64,000 nucleotides of DNA from Pseudomonas indica NBRC 103045. Its GTDB lineage: Bacteria; Pseudomonadota; Gammaproteobacteria; Pseudomonadales; Pseudomonadaceae. Position 1 is the stretch's first letter; every line of letters begins with the position of its first letter. The stretch is taken from NCBI RefSeq assembly GCF_002091635.1, contig NZ_BDAC01000017.1:62001-126000 (forward strand), given 5' to 3'. Below, piece after piece: positions 45,066 through 54,953 of the stretch. The position numbers were made by a program, and so were the translations under genes. The notes beneath the pieces are model-generated. The model saw only the letters and a list, made by a program, of their open reading frames with translations, did no database searches and had not been told where the DNA came from.

Positions 45066-46694
45066 TTAGAAAGTCGTTTTCACGTAGAGCGAGACGAAGT
45101 CGCGGTCGGCCAGCGATTGCTGGTAGCTGAAGTTGCCGTCCTCGCGCAGGCCGGCGCCCGGTGCGCCGAAGAAGTTCACGTAGTTCACCCCCATCTCCCA
45201 GCGCTGCAGGTAGGTGGCCTTGAGCCCCACGCTCCAGTCGCCGGCGTGGCTGTTGCCGAAGCCGGACTTGCTCACCGCCGAGGAACGCCCGTCGAGCACC
45301 ACGCCGACACCGATCGGCACGCTGAGGTCCAGGCCGTCGGCGATCTGGAAGTAGGCCGGCTCGGCCAGCACACGCAGCGCGGTGGCGTCGCGGGTGGTGT
45401 TGCTGTCCAGCGCGGCGCGGTTGTCGGTGACGCTCAGGGTGCGGTTCCAGGCCAGTTCGGCGATCACCGAACCGCCATCCCAGAACGCCGAGGGCGGCAG
45501 CAGGTAGATGGTCGAGAGGTTGACGTGGGCGGTGCGGCCCTTGGCGTACAGGGCATCGTCTGCGTTGTCGGCGAGCATGCCCGGCAGCACCACCTGCAGG
45601 TTGCTGACCAGCGGCGCATCCCAGCGCAGCGAGGCCTCGCCGGCGAAGTTGAAGTCGCCATAGGCGGTGGAGAAGCTGGCGCCGACCGTCTTGATGTCCT
45701 CGGCGAACACCTGGCGGTAGGACGCCAGGACCGGCGACGGCCCGGCCGTATTGACGTAGCCGTACAGGCCACTGGGCGCCTTGTCGTGGTACTTGGCGGC
45801 GTACAGGCCCAGCTCCAGCTCGGTGCCCTCGGGCTTGTAGCGCAGCTGCACACCGCCCTGGCCGCTGTTCCTGGCCTCGAGATCGCTGGCATGCACCGTG
45901 GCGCCGCCGGTGATGTCGATCAGCGAACCGGAACCCTCGCCGATGGCGTCGATATCGCTCAGGTAGCTGCCGGCGCCGGGCAGGCTGGAGCGCTCCCATT
46001 CGAACTGGTAGTAGGCCCCCACCGACAGGCGCGGGTTGATCTGCAACTGTCCGGAGATCTGGTTGACCGGCCGCAGGATCTCCTTGAACTGGGTGCCGGG
46101 CACGCTGAGCAGCTTGACCACGTCGATCGGCCCCTGGGCGTTGCCGATACCGTTGCCGCCGTAGAACAGGCTCTCGCCATAGACCAGGCTGTGGCGGCCG
46201 AGGCGCAGCACGCCCTGGGAGCTCTCGCCCAGCTCGCCGCGCAAGTAGACGAAGGCGTCCAGCAGCTCGGCGTCGCGGCCATGCAGCTCGCGAGTATCGG
46301 ACAGGAAGCGCGGATGCTCGCTGCTATCGGTGTCCTCGTTGTAGACGCGGTCGTACCAGGCCGCGCCGCTCACGCGCAGGCCGTAGTTGCGGTGGCTGAG
46401 ATCCACTTCGGAGAGGATGTCCAGGCGGTTGGAGACCAGCCCGCGGCTGAAGTTCTCGTCGCCCTGACTCTGGATCGAGGGGTACAGACCGCCGGCCGTG
46501 GGCGCGTTGGTCAGGCGCTCGTCGGCGCGGTGCAGGCGCCAGGCCTGGCTGTACTTGAAGGTGTTGTCCCAGCGCAGCTGCCAGTCGCTGTCGCCAAGGT
46601 CGATCTGCATCGCCTGGGCCTGGGTAGCGGCCAGGCAGACGGCCAAGGCCAGGGTGGAGCGGGTGAAACCAGTGCGGCAAGGTTGCTTGTTCAT
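45066..46694 (-). CDS. DUF1302 outer-membrane protein
   Basis: 542 residues from the ATG 46694, which has GAGGA upstream; an ATG four codons earlier overlaps that ribosome site. Signal peptide to TQAQA, then MQIDLGDSDWQLRWDNTFKY and many amphipathic beta-strands; terminal residues DFVSLYVKTTF end in Phe, as for outer-membrane barrels. DUF1302 and DUF1329 genes occur together in aromatic, steroid and hydrocarbon degradation loci. Probably a channel for a hydrophobic substrate. First of the outer-membrane/export part of this operon. Confidence 0.9.
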   Translation of the reverse strand: MNKQPCRTGFTRSTLALAVCLAATQAQAMQIDLGDSDWQLRWDNTFKYSQAWRLHRADERLTNAPTAGGLYPSIQSQGDENFSRGLVSNRLDILSEVDLSHRNYGLRVSGAAWYDRVYNEDTDSSEHPRFLSDTRELHGRDAELLDAFVYLRGELGESSQGVLRLGRHSLVYGESLFYGGNGIGNAQGPIDVVKLLSVPGTQFKEILRPVNQISGQLQINPRLSVGAYYQFEWERSSLPGAGSYLSDIDAIGEGSGSLIDITGGATVHASDLEARNSGQGGVQLRYKPEGTELELGLYAAKYHDKAPSGLYGYVNTAGPSPVLASYRQVFAEDIKTVGASFSTAYGDFNFAGEASLRWDAPLVSNLQVVLPGMLADNADDALYAKGRTAHVNLSTIYLLPPSAFWDGGSVIAELAWNRTLSVTDNRAALDSNTTRDATALRVLAEPAYFQIADGLDLSVPIGVGVVLDGRSSAVSKSGFGNSHAGDWSVGLKATYLQRWEMGVNYVNFFGAPGAGLREDGNFSYQQSLADRDFVSLYVKTTF

Positions 46695-46781
46695 GGTCTT
46701 CCTCATTGTTTTTATTCTCGGCGGACTCGACCGCGCCCTAGCGCGGCCATGGATTGGTGAGGGGTTCGGTGGTGGCTCCGG

Positions 46782-47549
46782 TCAGAGGTAGGTGGAGGCC
46801 AGCCCGCCATCGACCGGCAGGTTGACGCCGTTGATCCAGCGCGACTCGTCGGCGCAGAGGAAAGCGATCGCCGCCGCCACCTCGTCGGCATAGGCCGGGC
46901 GCTTGATGCGGTGCGCGTCGGCGCTGGTGCGCTCGGCGCCGAGCATGGCGACGAAGTCGTCGAGAATCGGGGTGAATACCGGCCCCGGCGCCACGCAATT
47001 CATCCGTACCGAGTGCTCCAGGAACCAGGGCTGGGCCTGAGTGATACTCCAGACGATCAAGGCTTCCTTGAAATACTGGTAGGCCTGGCCGGCGGCCGGC
47101 GGGTTGGCCGCCAGCCAGGCCTCGCCGTCGGCGAAGCTCGTGGTGGCGGCCAGGGCCTTGTGCTGCTCCAGGCGCAGCGGCCATTCGGCGCCGAGAATCG
47201 AGGCGACGTTGACGATGCTGCCGCCGGCCTCGATCCGTGGCAGCAAGGCGCCGCACAGGTGACGCAGGCCGAGGTAGTTGACCCGCGCCACCAGCTCCGG
47301 CGCGGCGGTGCCGGGCACCCCGGCGATGTTGCACAGGCCGTCCAGGCGCGCCGGCAGCTGCGCCAGCGCCTGGTCGATGGCCTGCGGCGAGGCCAGGTCG
47401 AGCTGGACGAAACCGTCCAGCGTCAGGTGTGGCGGGTTGCGATCGAGGCCGATCACCCGCGCGCCGTGAAAGCGCAGCAGGCGCGCGGTCTCGGCGCCGA
47501 TTCCGGAGGAGACCCCGGTCACCGCCAGAGTTTTGCCACTCAGGTTCAT
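46782..47549 (-). CDS. calA: Coniferyl-alcohol dehydrogenase (SDR)
   Basis: Short-chain dehydrogenase of 255 residues oxidising coniferyl alcohol to coniferyl aldehyde. NAD motif TGVSSGIGAETARLL, NNAG-equivalent CNIAGVPGT, and Tyr/Lys pair in AYQYFKEALIVW. It parallels CalA of Pseudomonas HR199 along its length, including the end ADESRWINGVNLPVDGGLAS, and has the same 255-residue size. GAGGAC before the ATG 47549. Upstream in-frame extension enters a MITE-like element and was rejected. Between the aldehyde dehydrogenase and DUF1302. Confidence 0.9.
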   Translation of the reverse strand: MNLSGKTLAVTGVSSGIGAETARLLRFHGARVIGLDRNPPHLTLDGFVQLDLASPQAIDQALAQLPARLDGLCNIAGVPGTAAPELVARVNYLGLRHLCGALLPRIEAGGSIVNVASILGAEWPLRLEQHKALAATTSFADGEAWLAANPPAAGQAYQYFKEALIVWSITQAQPWFLEHSVRMNCVAPGPVFTPILDDFVAMLGAERTSADAHRIKRPAYADEVAAAIAFLCADESRWINGVNLPVDGGLASTYL

Positions 47550-47568
47550 AGTGTGTCCTCTTGTTCTT

Positions 47569-47766
47569 AGAGCCTGCTCAAAGGCTGCTGCGCGTCGGCA
47601 CTGCTGCGTTAAAAACAGGCTCGGCAAGCCGCTTGCGGCTAACGCGCTTCAGCGCGGCCCGTAGGGCGAGCGAAGCGAGTAATGCTCATTTACAGCTCGT
47701 AAACTCCGCTTCCTCGCCTGTGTTTGCCTTGCATTGCTCTAGCTCGCGAACCTTTGAACAGGCTCT
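47569..47766. mobile_element. MITE-like element of 198 bp
   Basis: Imperfect 16-bp terminal inverted repeats AGAGCCTG(C/T)TCAAAGG enclose 166 bp with internal stem-forming tracts (CAAGCCGCTTGCGGCTAACG, GGGCGAGCGAAGCGAG) and no open gene. A target duplication is not clear. It interrupts the aldehyde dehydrogenase-calA gap. Confidence 0.65.
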
Positions 47767-47794
47767 TATGGGTTCACGTCAGGGCCGGTCAGGA

Positions 47795-49270
47795 TCAGAA
47801 GGGGTAGCGCGGCGGCGCGTCCTTGACCGTCACCCACTGCCATTGGGTGTATTCGTCCCAGTCGGCCGGGCCGCCGACGCTGCCGCCGTTGCCCGAGTCG
47901 CCGCGACCGCCGAAGGGGTTGCTGCATTCGTCGGCCACGGTCTGGTCGTTGATGTGCAGCAGGCCGCACTTGAGCCGCTCGCCGATGGCCATGGCACGCC
48001 CGACCGAGGGCGAGATGACCGCCGCCGACAGGCCGTACTCGGTCTGGTTGGCCAGCTGCACGGCCTCGTCGTCGTCGTCGAAGGCGACCACGCAGGCCAC
48101 CGGGCCGAAGATCTCCTGCTCGAAGGCGGCCATACCCGGACGCACCCCGGACAGCACGGTCGGCAGGTAGAACAGCCCGTCGCCCGGGCCGCCGGCCTCC
48201 AGACGGGCGCCGGCGGCCACGCTGGCCTCGACGATGTCCACCACGCGCTGGCGCTGGCGTTCGTTGATCAGCGGGCCGATCTCGGCCTCGCCGCGCGCGG
48301 CATTGCCGACGCGCAGGGCCTTGGCCTTCTGCACCAGCAGGCGGGTCAGCTCGGCGGCGATGGAGGAATGCGCGAGGATGCGCCCGGTGGCCATGCAGAT
48401 CTGTCCCTGGTGCAGCCAGGCGCCCCAAGCGGCGTTGCTCGCCGCCAGCTCCAGGTCGGCATCCTCGAGCACGATCAGCGAGTTCTTGCCGCCCAGCTCC
48501 AGCGCCACCTTCTTCAGCGTGCGTCCGGCAGCTTCGGCGACCTTGCGCCCGGCCGCGGTGGAACCGGTGAAGGCGATCATGCCGACGTGGCTGTCGCGGC
48601 ACAGCGCCTCGCCCGCCTCGACACCGCCGGGCAGCACCTGCAGCAGGCCCTTGGGCAGACCGGCGGCCTCGAACAGGCGGGCGATCAGGAAGCCGCCGCT
48701 GACCGGCGTCTGCGGATCGGGCTTGAGCACCACCGCGTTGCCGGCGGCCAGCGCCGGCGCCACCGAGCGCAGCGACAGCACCAGCGGGAAGTTGAACGGC
48801 GAAATCACCCCGACCACCCCGTGCGGCACGCGCCGCGCATAGGACAGACGGCCGGCGCCGCTGGGCAGCACCAGGCCGTGCGGTTGCGCCAACAGGCCGG
48901 CGGCCTGATGCAGCAGGACGATGGCCTCGCGCACCTCGTGGCTGCCCTTGAGCAGGCTGCCGCCGGTTTCGCGGGCGACGAAGGTCGCCAGCTCGTCGAA
49001 GTTGGCCTCGGCATGGCCGGCGGCAGCGCGGAAGATCTGCGCCTTGGCCCGCGGCTCGAGTGCGGCCCAGGCCGGCTGGGCGCGGGCGGCAGCCAGGCAG
49101 GCGCTGGCCATGTCGGCGGCATCGGCCATGCCGGTGCTGGTCAGCGCGTCGCCGGTGGCCGGCTCGCGCACCGGGTTGACCCCGCCCAGCGGGCGTATCC
49201 AGGCGCCGTTGAAGATCTGTTCGCGCCACTGCGTCTCGCGCAGAAAGCTGTTGTGGTTGGTTGCCGGCAT
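47795..49270 (-). CDS. XylC-type aromatic aldehyde dehydrogenase
   Basis: NAD-dependent aldehyde dehydrogenase of 491 residues from ATG 49270 (AGGAG upstream). Catalytic Glu258 (VALELGGKNS) and Cys292 (HQGQICMATG), cofactor motif FTGSTAAG. It follows benzaldehyde dehydrogenase XylC closely in length and motifs (GAWLHQGQICMATGR, HINDQTVADECSNPFGG, ending PPRYPF). With calA next to it, coniferyl aldehyde to ferulate is a likely job, though it is not of the CalB sequence type. First gene of the minus-strand unit, 87 bp below a sigma-54 promoter. Confidence 0.88.
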   Translation of the reverse strand: MPATNHNSFLRETQWREQIFNGAWIRPLGGVNPVREPATGDALTSTGMADAADMASACLAAARAQPAWAALEPRAKAQIFRAAAGHAEANFDELATFVARETGGSLLKGSHEVREAIVLLHQAAGLLAQPHGLVLPSGAGRLSYARRVPHGVVGVISPFNFPLVLSLRSVAPALAAGNAVVLKPDPQTPVSGGFLIARLFEAAGLPKGLLQVLPGGVEAGEALCRDSHVGMIAFTGSTAAGRKVAEAAGRTLKKVALELGGKNSLIVLEDADLELAASNAAWGAWLHQGQICMATGRILAHSSIAAELTRLLVQKAKALRVGNAARGEAEIGPLINERQRQRVVDIVEASVAAGARLEAGGPGDGLFYLPTVLSGVRPGMAAFEQEIFGPVACVVAFDDDDEAVQLANQTEYGLSAAVISPSVGRAMAIGERLKCGLLHINDQTVADECSNPFGGRGDSGNGGSVGGPADWDEYTQWQWVTVKDAPPRYPF

Positions 49271-49356
49271 CTCGCACTCCTGGCTCTTGTGATTGTCATT
49301 GCCCTGCCCGCCCGGCTTCGCCATTTGCTCAGCCGGCTCGTGCTTGCAGGGGTAGG

Positions 49357-49372
49357 AGCAAGCGCCATGCCG
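49357..49372 (-). promoter_or_regulatory. Sigma-54 (-24/-12) promoter of the aldehyde dehydrogenase-calA unit
   Basis: Minus strand CGGCATGGCGCTTGCT matches TGGCACG-N4-TTGCW at all invariant positions: GG and GC are exactly 10 bases apart. It is 87 bp upstream of the first gene and next to a gene for a sigma-54 activator. Confidence 0.8.
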
Positions 49373-49487
49373 CTTATTCGAGGGAGATCTTCCGAAGGCT
49401 CTGCAATGGGGCTTCTGGCGATGAAGGCGGCATGCGCGGGGACCTTCGCCCAGCGGCGGGGACAAAAGGAGATGCTGAAAAAATCAA

Positions 49488-49504
49488 AGTTATGCTAAAT
49501 AACT
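49488..49504. promoter_or_regulatory. Weak palindrome like the ech operator
   Basis: AGTTA-N7-TAACT has the same arms and spacer length as the core of the perfect palindrome before ech (25192-25212). It may be a second site for the same regulator. Confidence 0.35.
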
Positions 49505-49513
49505 ATTTATCAG

Positions 49514-49529
49514 TTGATCATTTGAGCAA
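49514..49529. promoter_or_regulatory. Upstream activator site of XylR/DmpR type
   Basis: TTGATCATTTGAGCAA matches 14 of 16 bases of TTGATCAATTGATCAA, the binding palindrome of XylR/DmpR-class activators. It lies 142 bp upstream of the sigma-54 promoter and just before the activator gene. Confidence 0.65.
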
Positions 49530-49546
49530 TCGCAGCGAGGCGATCG

Positions 49547-51310
<1,764 letters not shown>

Positions 51311-51324
51311 AACCGAATCGGCGC

Positions 51325-51340
51325 TGGCGCTAATGCGCCA
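51325..51340. other. Short palindrome after the sigma-54 activator gene
   Basis: TGGCGC-TAAT-GCGCCA, 15 bp after the activator stop and 53 bp before the MarR gene. It could be a weak terminator or an operator of the MarR regulator; the sequence does not decide. Confidence 0.35.
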
Positions 51341-51392
51341 TGCCCGGCAAAATGATTAACAGTATTAACTTCATATCGACACTGCAGGCACC

Positions 51393-51866
51393 ATGGCCAG
51401 AACCCCCATCCCGAGCGAAACCCTCCCCGACCAGGCGGTGCTCGACCGCGAGCTGGAAAGCTACCTCGGCTACGTGCTGCGCCGCGCGCAGATGAAGGTG
51501 TTCCAGCACCTCTCGGCGCGCCTGGAACCCTTCGACCTGCGCCCGGCGCAGTTCACCGCGCTGGTCATCATCGAACAGCACCCCGGCCTGATGCAGGCCG
51601 ACCTGGCGCGCGCCCTGGCCATCGAGCCGCCGCAGGCGGTGGTGCTGGTCAACAAGCTGGAGAAGCTCGGCCTGGCCATGCGCCTGCGCTGCAAGCCGGA
51701 CAAGCGCTCCTACGGCATCTTCCTGAGCAAGGCGGGGGAAACCCGGCTCAAGGAGCTCAAGCAACTGGCCGCACAGAGCGACCTTGAGTCGACGGACTCG
51801 CTCAACGCGCAGGAACGCGAACAACTGCTAGCACTACTGCGCAAGCTGTACCGGGAAAGCCATTGA
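51393..51866 (+). CDS. MarR-family regulator
   Basis: 157-residue winged-helix regulator: FQHLSARLEPFDLRPAQFTA, LVIIEQHPGLMQADLARALA, IEPPQAVVLVNKLEKLGLAM and the wing RLRCKPDKRSYGIFLSKAGE. MarR regulators named FerR/FerC repress ferulate (ech-vdh-fcs) genes and respond to hydroxycinnamoyl-CoA in other bacteria. This one lies at the edge of a cluster whose ech has a MarR-type palindrome, so it is a candidate for that role. It is not physically next to ech, so the assignment is inference. Confidence 0.85.
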   Translation: MARTPIPSETLPDQAVLDRELESYLGYVLRRAQMKVFQHLSARLEPFDLRPAQFTALVIIEQHPGLMQADLARALAIEPPQAVVLVNKLEKLGLAMRLRCKPDKRSYGIFLSKAGETRLKELKQLAAQSDLESTDSLNAQEREQLLALLRKLYRESH

Positions 51867-51909
51867 AGACCACTGATCCTATCTAGTGGAATCTGACCGG
51901 TGATTGGCA

Positions 51910-52674
51910 TTACTGCCTCACCACTTGCCGGATGAACAGTTGATGTATTGTCGTCATCCTCATAGGCAGTTTCGTACGGAACCGGGGCAAAGCGTCTCGG
52001 TGGTGGCCCGGCGCAACTTGGCCAATAGTGACGGAAGCTCCGCCATACTCAGGAAGGGATGGTGGTTGACAGATGGCTTGGGCAGCGCCACAACGTCCAA
52101 ATCTATTGCTGGGTTCTGCGCCAGCCCTCCACCGTGACCAAGGCGTAGCGAAACAACTGGTTGAACCATGCACGGCATTTCTCGGCGATCGTCAGTGCCT
52201 TCCGCCTCTCGATGCGGGCCAGCACTTCCAAGAGATCAGAGCGCTTGATGTCGTATATGGGGCGTTTCCCGAGAAACGGCAGCACATCCTTATCGAAGAT
52301 GCGTTGCAGTTGGGCCAAAGTGGTTTGACGGCCTTCCTTTAGGCTATCGCGCCGGAACTCAACCCAACGACCGAAAGGTGTTCTCGGCTGCCAAGCTAAC
52401 CACGCGGCGACTCTGTTGCCTGTGCTGACGGGGATCGCCCCTTACGCAACCAGAGCGCGCGCTTCGTCACGCAGTTGGCGGGCCTGTTTGAGGCTGACGT
52501 CCGGGAGGTACCGAAGGAAATGCGCAGTTGCTTGCCACCGTGCCAGGAAAAGCGGAAATACCAATGCTTGGCGCCGTTGGCACCGACGAACAGCGACAGG
52601 CCATCGCCATCATTTAGGCTGTAGTTTTTGTTGGCGGGTTTGGCCATGCGAATGGCCGTGTCTGTGAGTGCCAT
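51910..52674 (-). pseudogene. Broken P4-type tyrosine integrase
   Basis: Pieces of one integrase appear in order but in different frames. First the DUF4102 N-terminal domain (52674 leftwards: MALTDTAIRMAKPANKNYSL, then HWYFRFSWHGGKQLRISFGT). Next the core-binding part (52318-52103: AQLQRIFDKDVLPFLGKRPI and CRAWFNQLFRYALVTVEG). Then LAQNPAIDLDVVALPKP and NHHPFLSMAELPSLLAKLRR around 52120-51990. Frameshifts break it near 52560, 52350 and 52110, and the C-terminal catalytic R-H-R-Y part is absent. It points away from two tRNA-Gly genes 218 bp off, the usual integration target. It is a scar of an integrated island. The rest of 51867-52891 has no intact gene. Confidence 0.85.
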
Positions 52675-52822
52675 AGCACCATCTCCCGTCTCTTTGATGG
52701 AGGAGAGATGTACGGTTCACAGCAAGAGAGACTCCAGCCAAAAACCGATACGCTGTAGCCCCGCTTTTCGATGTACTAAAAAAGTGTGGCTGTAACTGGA
52801 ATTCGGTGGAACTTACCGGAAT

Positions 52823-52850
52823 GAAAAAAGGGGCAAAAGCCCCTTTTTTC
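52823..52850 (-). terminator. Terminator of the tRNA operon
   Basis: GAAAAAAGGGGC/GCCCCTTTTTTC, a 12-bp stem with a 4-base loop and a T-run, 42 bp beyond the 3' end of the last tRNA-Gly. Works on both strands in principle. Confidence 0.85.
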
Positions 52851-52891
52851 AATGACCTACAGACTTGTGTGGAAATCTATAGATCTACATC

Positions 52892-52967
<76 letters not shown>

Positions 52968-53094
52968 ATTGATGCCTTTAGAGGCTGATCCTTGGCATCT
53001 GGCCTTCGGATCATTGAAACCAGCAGACTTTCGAACTGCAACGCCTTCCGGTTTCTAATCAAAGCGACACCTGGACAGGCAACGCTTTTGAAAC

Positions 53095-53170
<76 letters not shown>

Positions 53171-53172
53171 AT

Positions 53173-53248
53173 TGGCGTCCCCTAGGGGACTCGAACCCCT
53201 GTTACCGCCGTGAAAGGGCGGTGTCCTAGGCCACTAGACGAAGGGGAC
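53173..53248 (-). tRNA. tRNA-Glu (TTC)
   Basis: 76 nt with encoded CCA: acceptor GTCCCCT, D-arm CGTCTAGTGGCCTAGGACA, anticodon loop CTTTCAC (anticodon TTC), T-arm AGGGGTTCGAGTCCCCT. Only 2 bp separate it from the next tRNA-Gly. The stretch 53249-53469 should hold the tRNA promoter; no gene seen. Confidence 0.97.
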
Positions 53249-53469
53249 GCGGCCCGGAACTTACAACAGATTTTCCGGCTTCCCTCGCTCCGCCTGAGGC
53301 TTTACGCTGGAAGTGGCGCGCATTCTAGGGAGCCACTCGATGGCCGTCAACCCTTGAGTAAAACTTTTTCTAAATCAATGACTTCTGGCGAGAATCTGAG
53401 CTGGCGCTATGAGCCTTCCCGTTAAGGCACTACACTCGGCGCAAAACACGTGTTCGAGAGGTTGTCCCG

Positions 53470-54240
53470 ATGTCTCCGCTCTTGATTACAGGTTTGATCG
53501 TCGCCGGCATCGCTTTGCTGATCGCTATCGCTTATATCAATAACCTGGTTGAGAACAGCAAGCTCGAGAAAGCCCGCCAGAGAGCCGACCTAAGCGATCG
53601 CCTGCGCCGCTGCGCCGACCTGTCGGAGACGCTTCCCGGTCAGTTGATGACGCCGGCGCTCAAGCTGCTGCTCAGCCGTCTGGAACTGCAATTCGCCGAA
53701 CGCCTACTGCCCCTGGACAAGGGCAACGCCACTCTCAAGACACGCATCGACGCACTCAATGGCCTGCTCGCCCAGGGCGAATCCATTCCGGTCCGCAACG
53801 CTCCGCAAACCGTGGCGGCGGAAGCCTCGGCGAAGGAAATCCGCTTTCAACTGGAGGGGCTGCACGGCTTGGTCGTCCGCTCCGCACAGGAGAACCTGCT
53901 ACCGGCCAATGACGCCAAGCACTGGGTAAAGGAAATCCGCCAGATGCTGGTGCGCACGAACGTCGAATTGTTCGGCAACGTCGGCAAGCAAGCCCTTCAG
54001 CAGAACCAGCCACGCCAGGCGCGCCTGGCTTTCGAGCGCGGCGTGCAATACCTGCGCAAGCAGAATGATCCGGGGACTTACAAAGCCCAGCTACAGCAGT
54101 TCGAGCAACTCCTGGCCCGCGCTAATGCCTTGGTCCTGGAAACAGCCAAGCCAACGGACGACGAACCCACCGAGCTGACCGAAGGCCTGAAGTCCCTGGA
54201 AGACGAAGACGACTGGAAGAAAAAGAACATCTACGATTGA
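53470..54240 (+). CDS. Conserved membrane-anchored hypothetical protein
   Basis: 256 residues: one N-terminal membrane anchor (LLITGLIVAGIALLIAIAYI) followed by a soluble helical body with coiled-coil character (KARQRADLSDRLRRCADLSE, ALKLLLSRLELQFAERLLPL) and a TPR-like part (LQQNQPRQARLAFERGVQYL). Acidic C terminus. No known function. It stands 19 bp before the GST gene in what looks like the conserved Pseudomonas backbone, so the two may be one transcript. Confidence 0.85.
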   Translation: MSPLLITGLIVAGIALLIAIAYINNLVENSKLEKARQRADLSDRLRRCADLSETLPGQLMTPALKLLLSRLELQFAERLLPLDKGNATLKTRIDALNGLLAQGESIPVRNAPQTVAAEASAKEIRFQLEGLHGLVVRSAQENLLPANDAKHWVKEIRQMLVRTNVELFGNVGKQALQQNQPRQARLAFERGVQYLRKQNDPGTYKAQLQQFEQLLARANALVLETAKPTDDEPTELTEGLKSLEDEDDWKKKNIYD

Positions 54241-54259
54241 CGGCCTCGACGAGGATGCC

Positions 54260-54925
54260 ATGAGCCTGACCGTCTATGGAGCTCCGCTCTCTCCGTTCGT
54301 ACGCAAGCTACGCCTGTGCCTGATCGAGAAAGGGTTGGAGTACGACCTGCAGATGATCGTGCCGCACGATCAACCGGACTGGTATCACGAACTCAATCCC
54401 CTGCGAAGAATCCCAGCCCTCAAGGACGACGATCTGACCCTCGCCGACTCCAGCGTGATCTGCCAGTACCTGGAAGATCGCTATCCCGATCTGCCACCGC
54501 TGTACGGCAATGATCCCGTCGAGACCGCCCGCATTCGCTGGCTGGAAAAATATGCGGATTACGAACTGGCGCCGCTCACCACCTTCTGCATATTCCGTAA
54601 CCGCGTGCTGAAACCGACCATGGGCAAGGCCTGCGACGAAGACGCCATTCGCGATGCGCAAGACAAGCTCCCGGCTCATTTCGACTATCTGGAGGGAGCG
54701 CTCGGCGATGCACCCTATTTCACGGGCGAAACGCTGAGCATGGCCGACCTGGCTATCGTCAGCCAATTGATCAACATGGAGCATGGCGGCGAGCGGCTCG
54801 ACGAAGGCCGCTGGCCCAATCTCGCGGCCCTCTATCAGCGAATCAAGGGACGCCCCTCGGTGCAGAGCGTCCTTCCGGGAGAACAACGAACACTCGCCAA
54901 ACTGAGCGCCCTGGCAACACGCTGA
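54260..54925 (+). CDS. Glutathione S-transferase family protein
   Basis: 221 residues. N-terminal thioredoxin-like domain MSLTVYGAPLSPFVRKLRLC, then NPLRRIPALKDDDLTLADSS (cis-Pro and glutathione-binding E/D-S motif), linker to an all-helical C-terminal domain with FTGETLSMADLAIVSQLINM (N-capping box). Catalytic residue would be Ser11 region. Likely cytosolic detoxification enzyme; substrate unknown. The neighbours match P. aeruginosa PA2821-2830 in order. Confidence 0.9.
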   Translation: MSLTVYGAPLSPFVRKLRLCLIEKGLEYDLQMIVPHDQPDWYHELNPLRRIPALKDDDLTLADSSVICQYLEDRYPDLPPLYGNDPVETARIRWLEKYADYELAPLTTFCIFRNRVLKPTMGKACDEDAIRDAQDKLPAHFDYLEGALGDAPYFTGETLSMADLAIVSQLINMEHGGERLDEGRWPNLAALYQRIKGRPSVQSVLPGEQRTLAKLSALATR

Positions 54926-54953
54926 GCGCAACGTACCCGCCCTTATTTCCGAT

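Noticed and set aside
42600-46760. A 1386-codon open frame on the plus strand
   Set aside because: It is antisense to four well-supported genes (RND, YCF48, DUF1329, DUF1302), has low-complexity Gly/Ala/Gln/His-rich translation and no family motif. Such long shadow frames are common at this GC content.
47569-47627. N-terminal extension of calA into the MITE-like element
   Set aside because: The ATG at 47549 has a good ribosome site and gives the known 255-residue CalA length.
47795-49270. Naming the aldehyde dehydrogenase calB
   Set aside because: Its motifs and ending fit XylC-type benzaldehyde dehydrogenases, not the CalB sequence I know; only the context points to coniferyl aldehyde.
52610-52852. 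A small open frame over the tRNA operon terminator
   Set aside because: It mixes the terminator and the start of the integrase remnant in another frame; no ribosome site or family.
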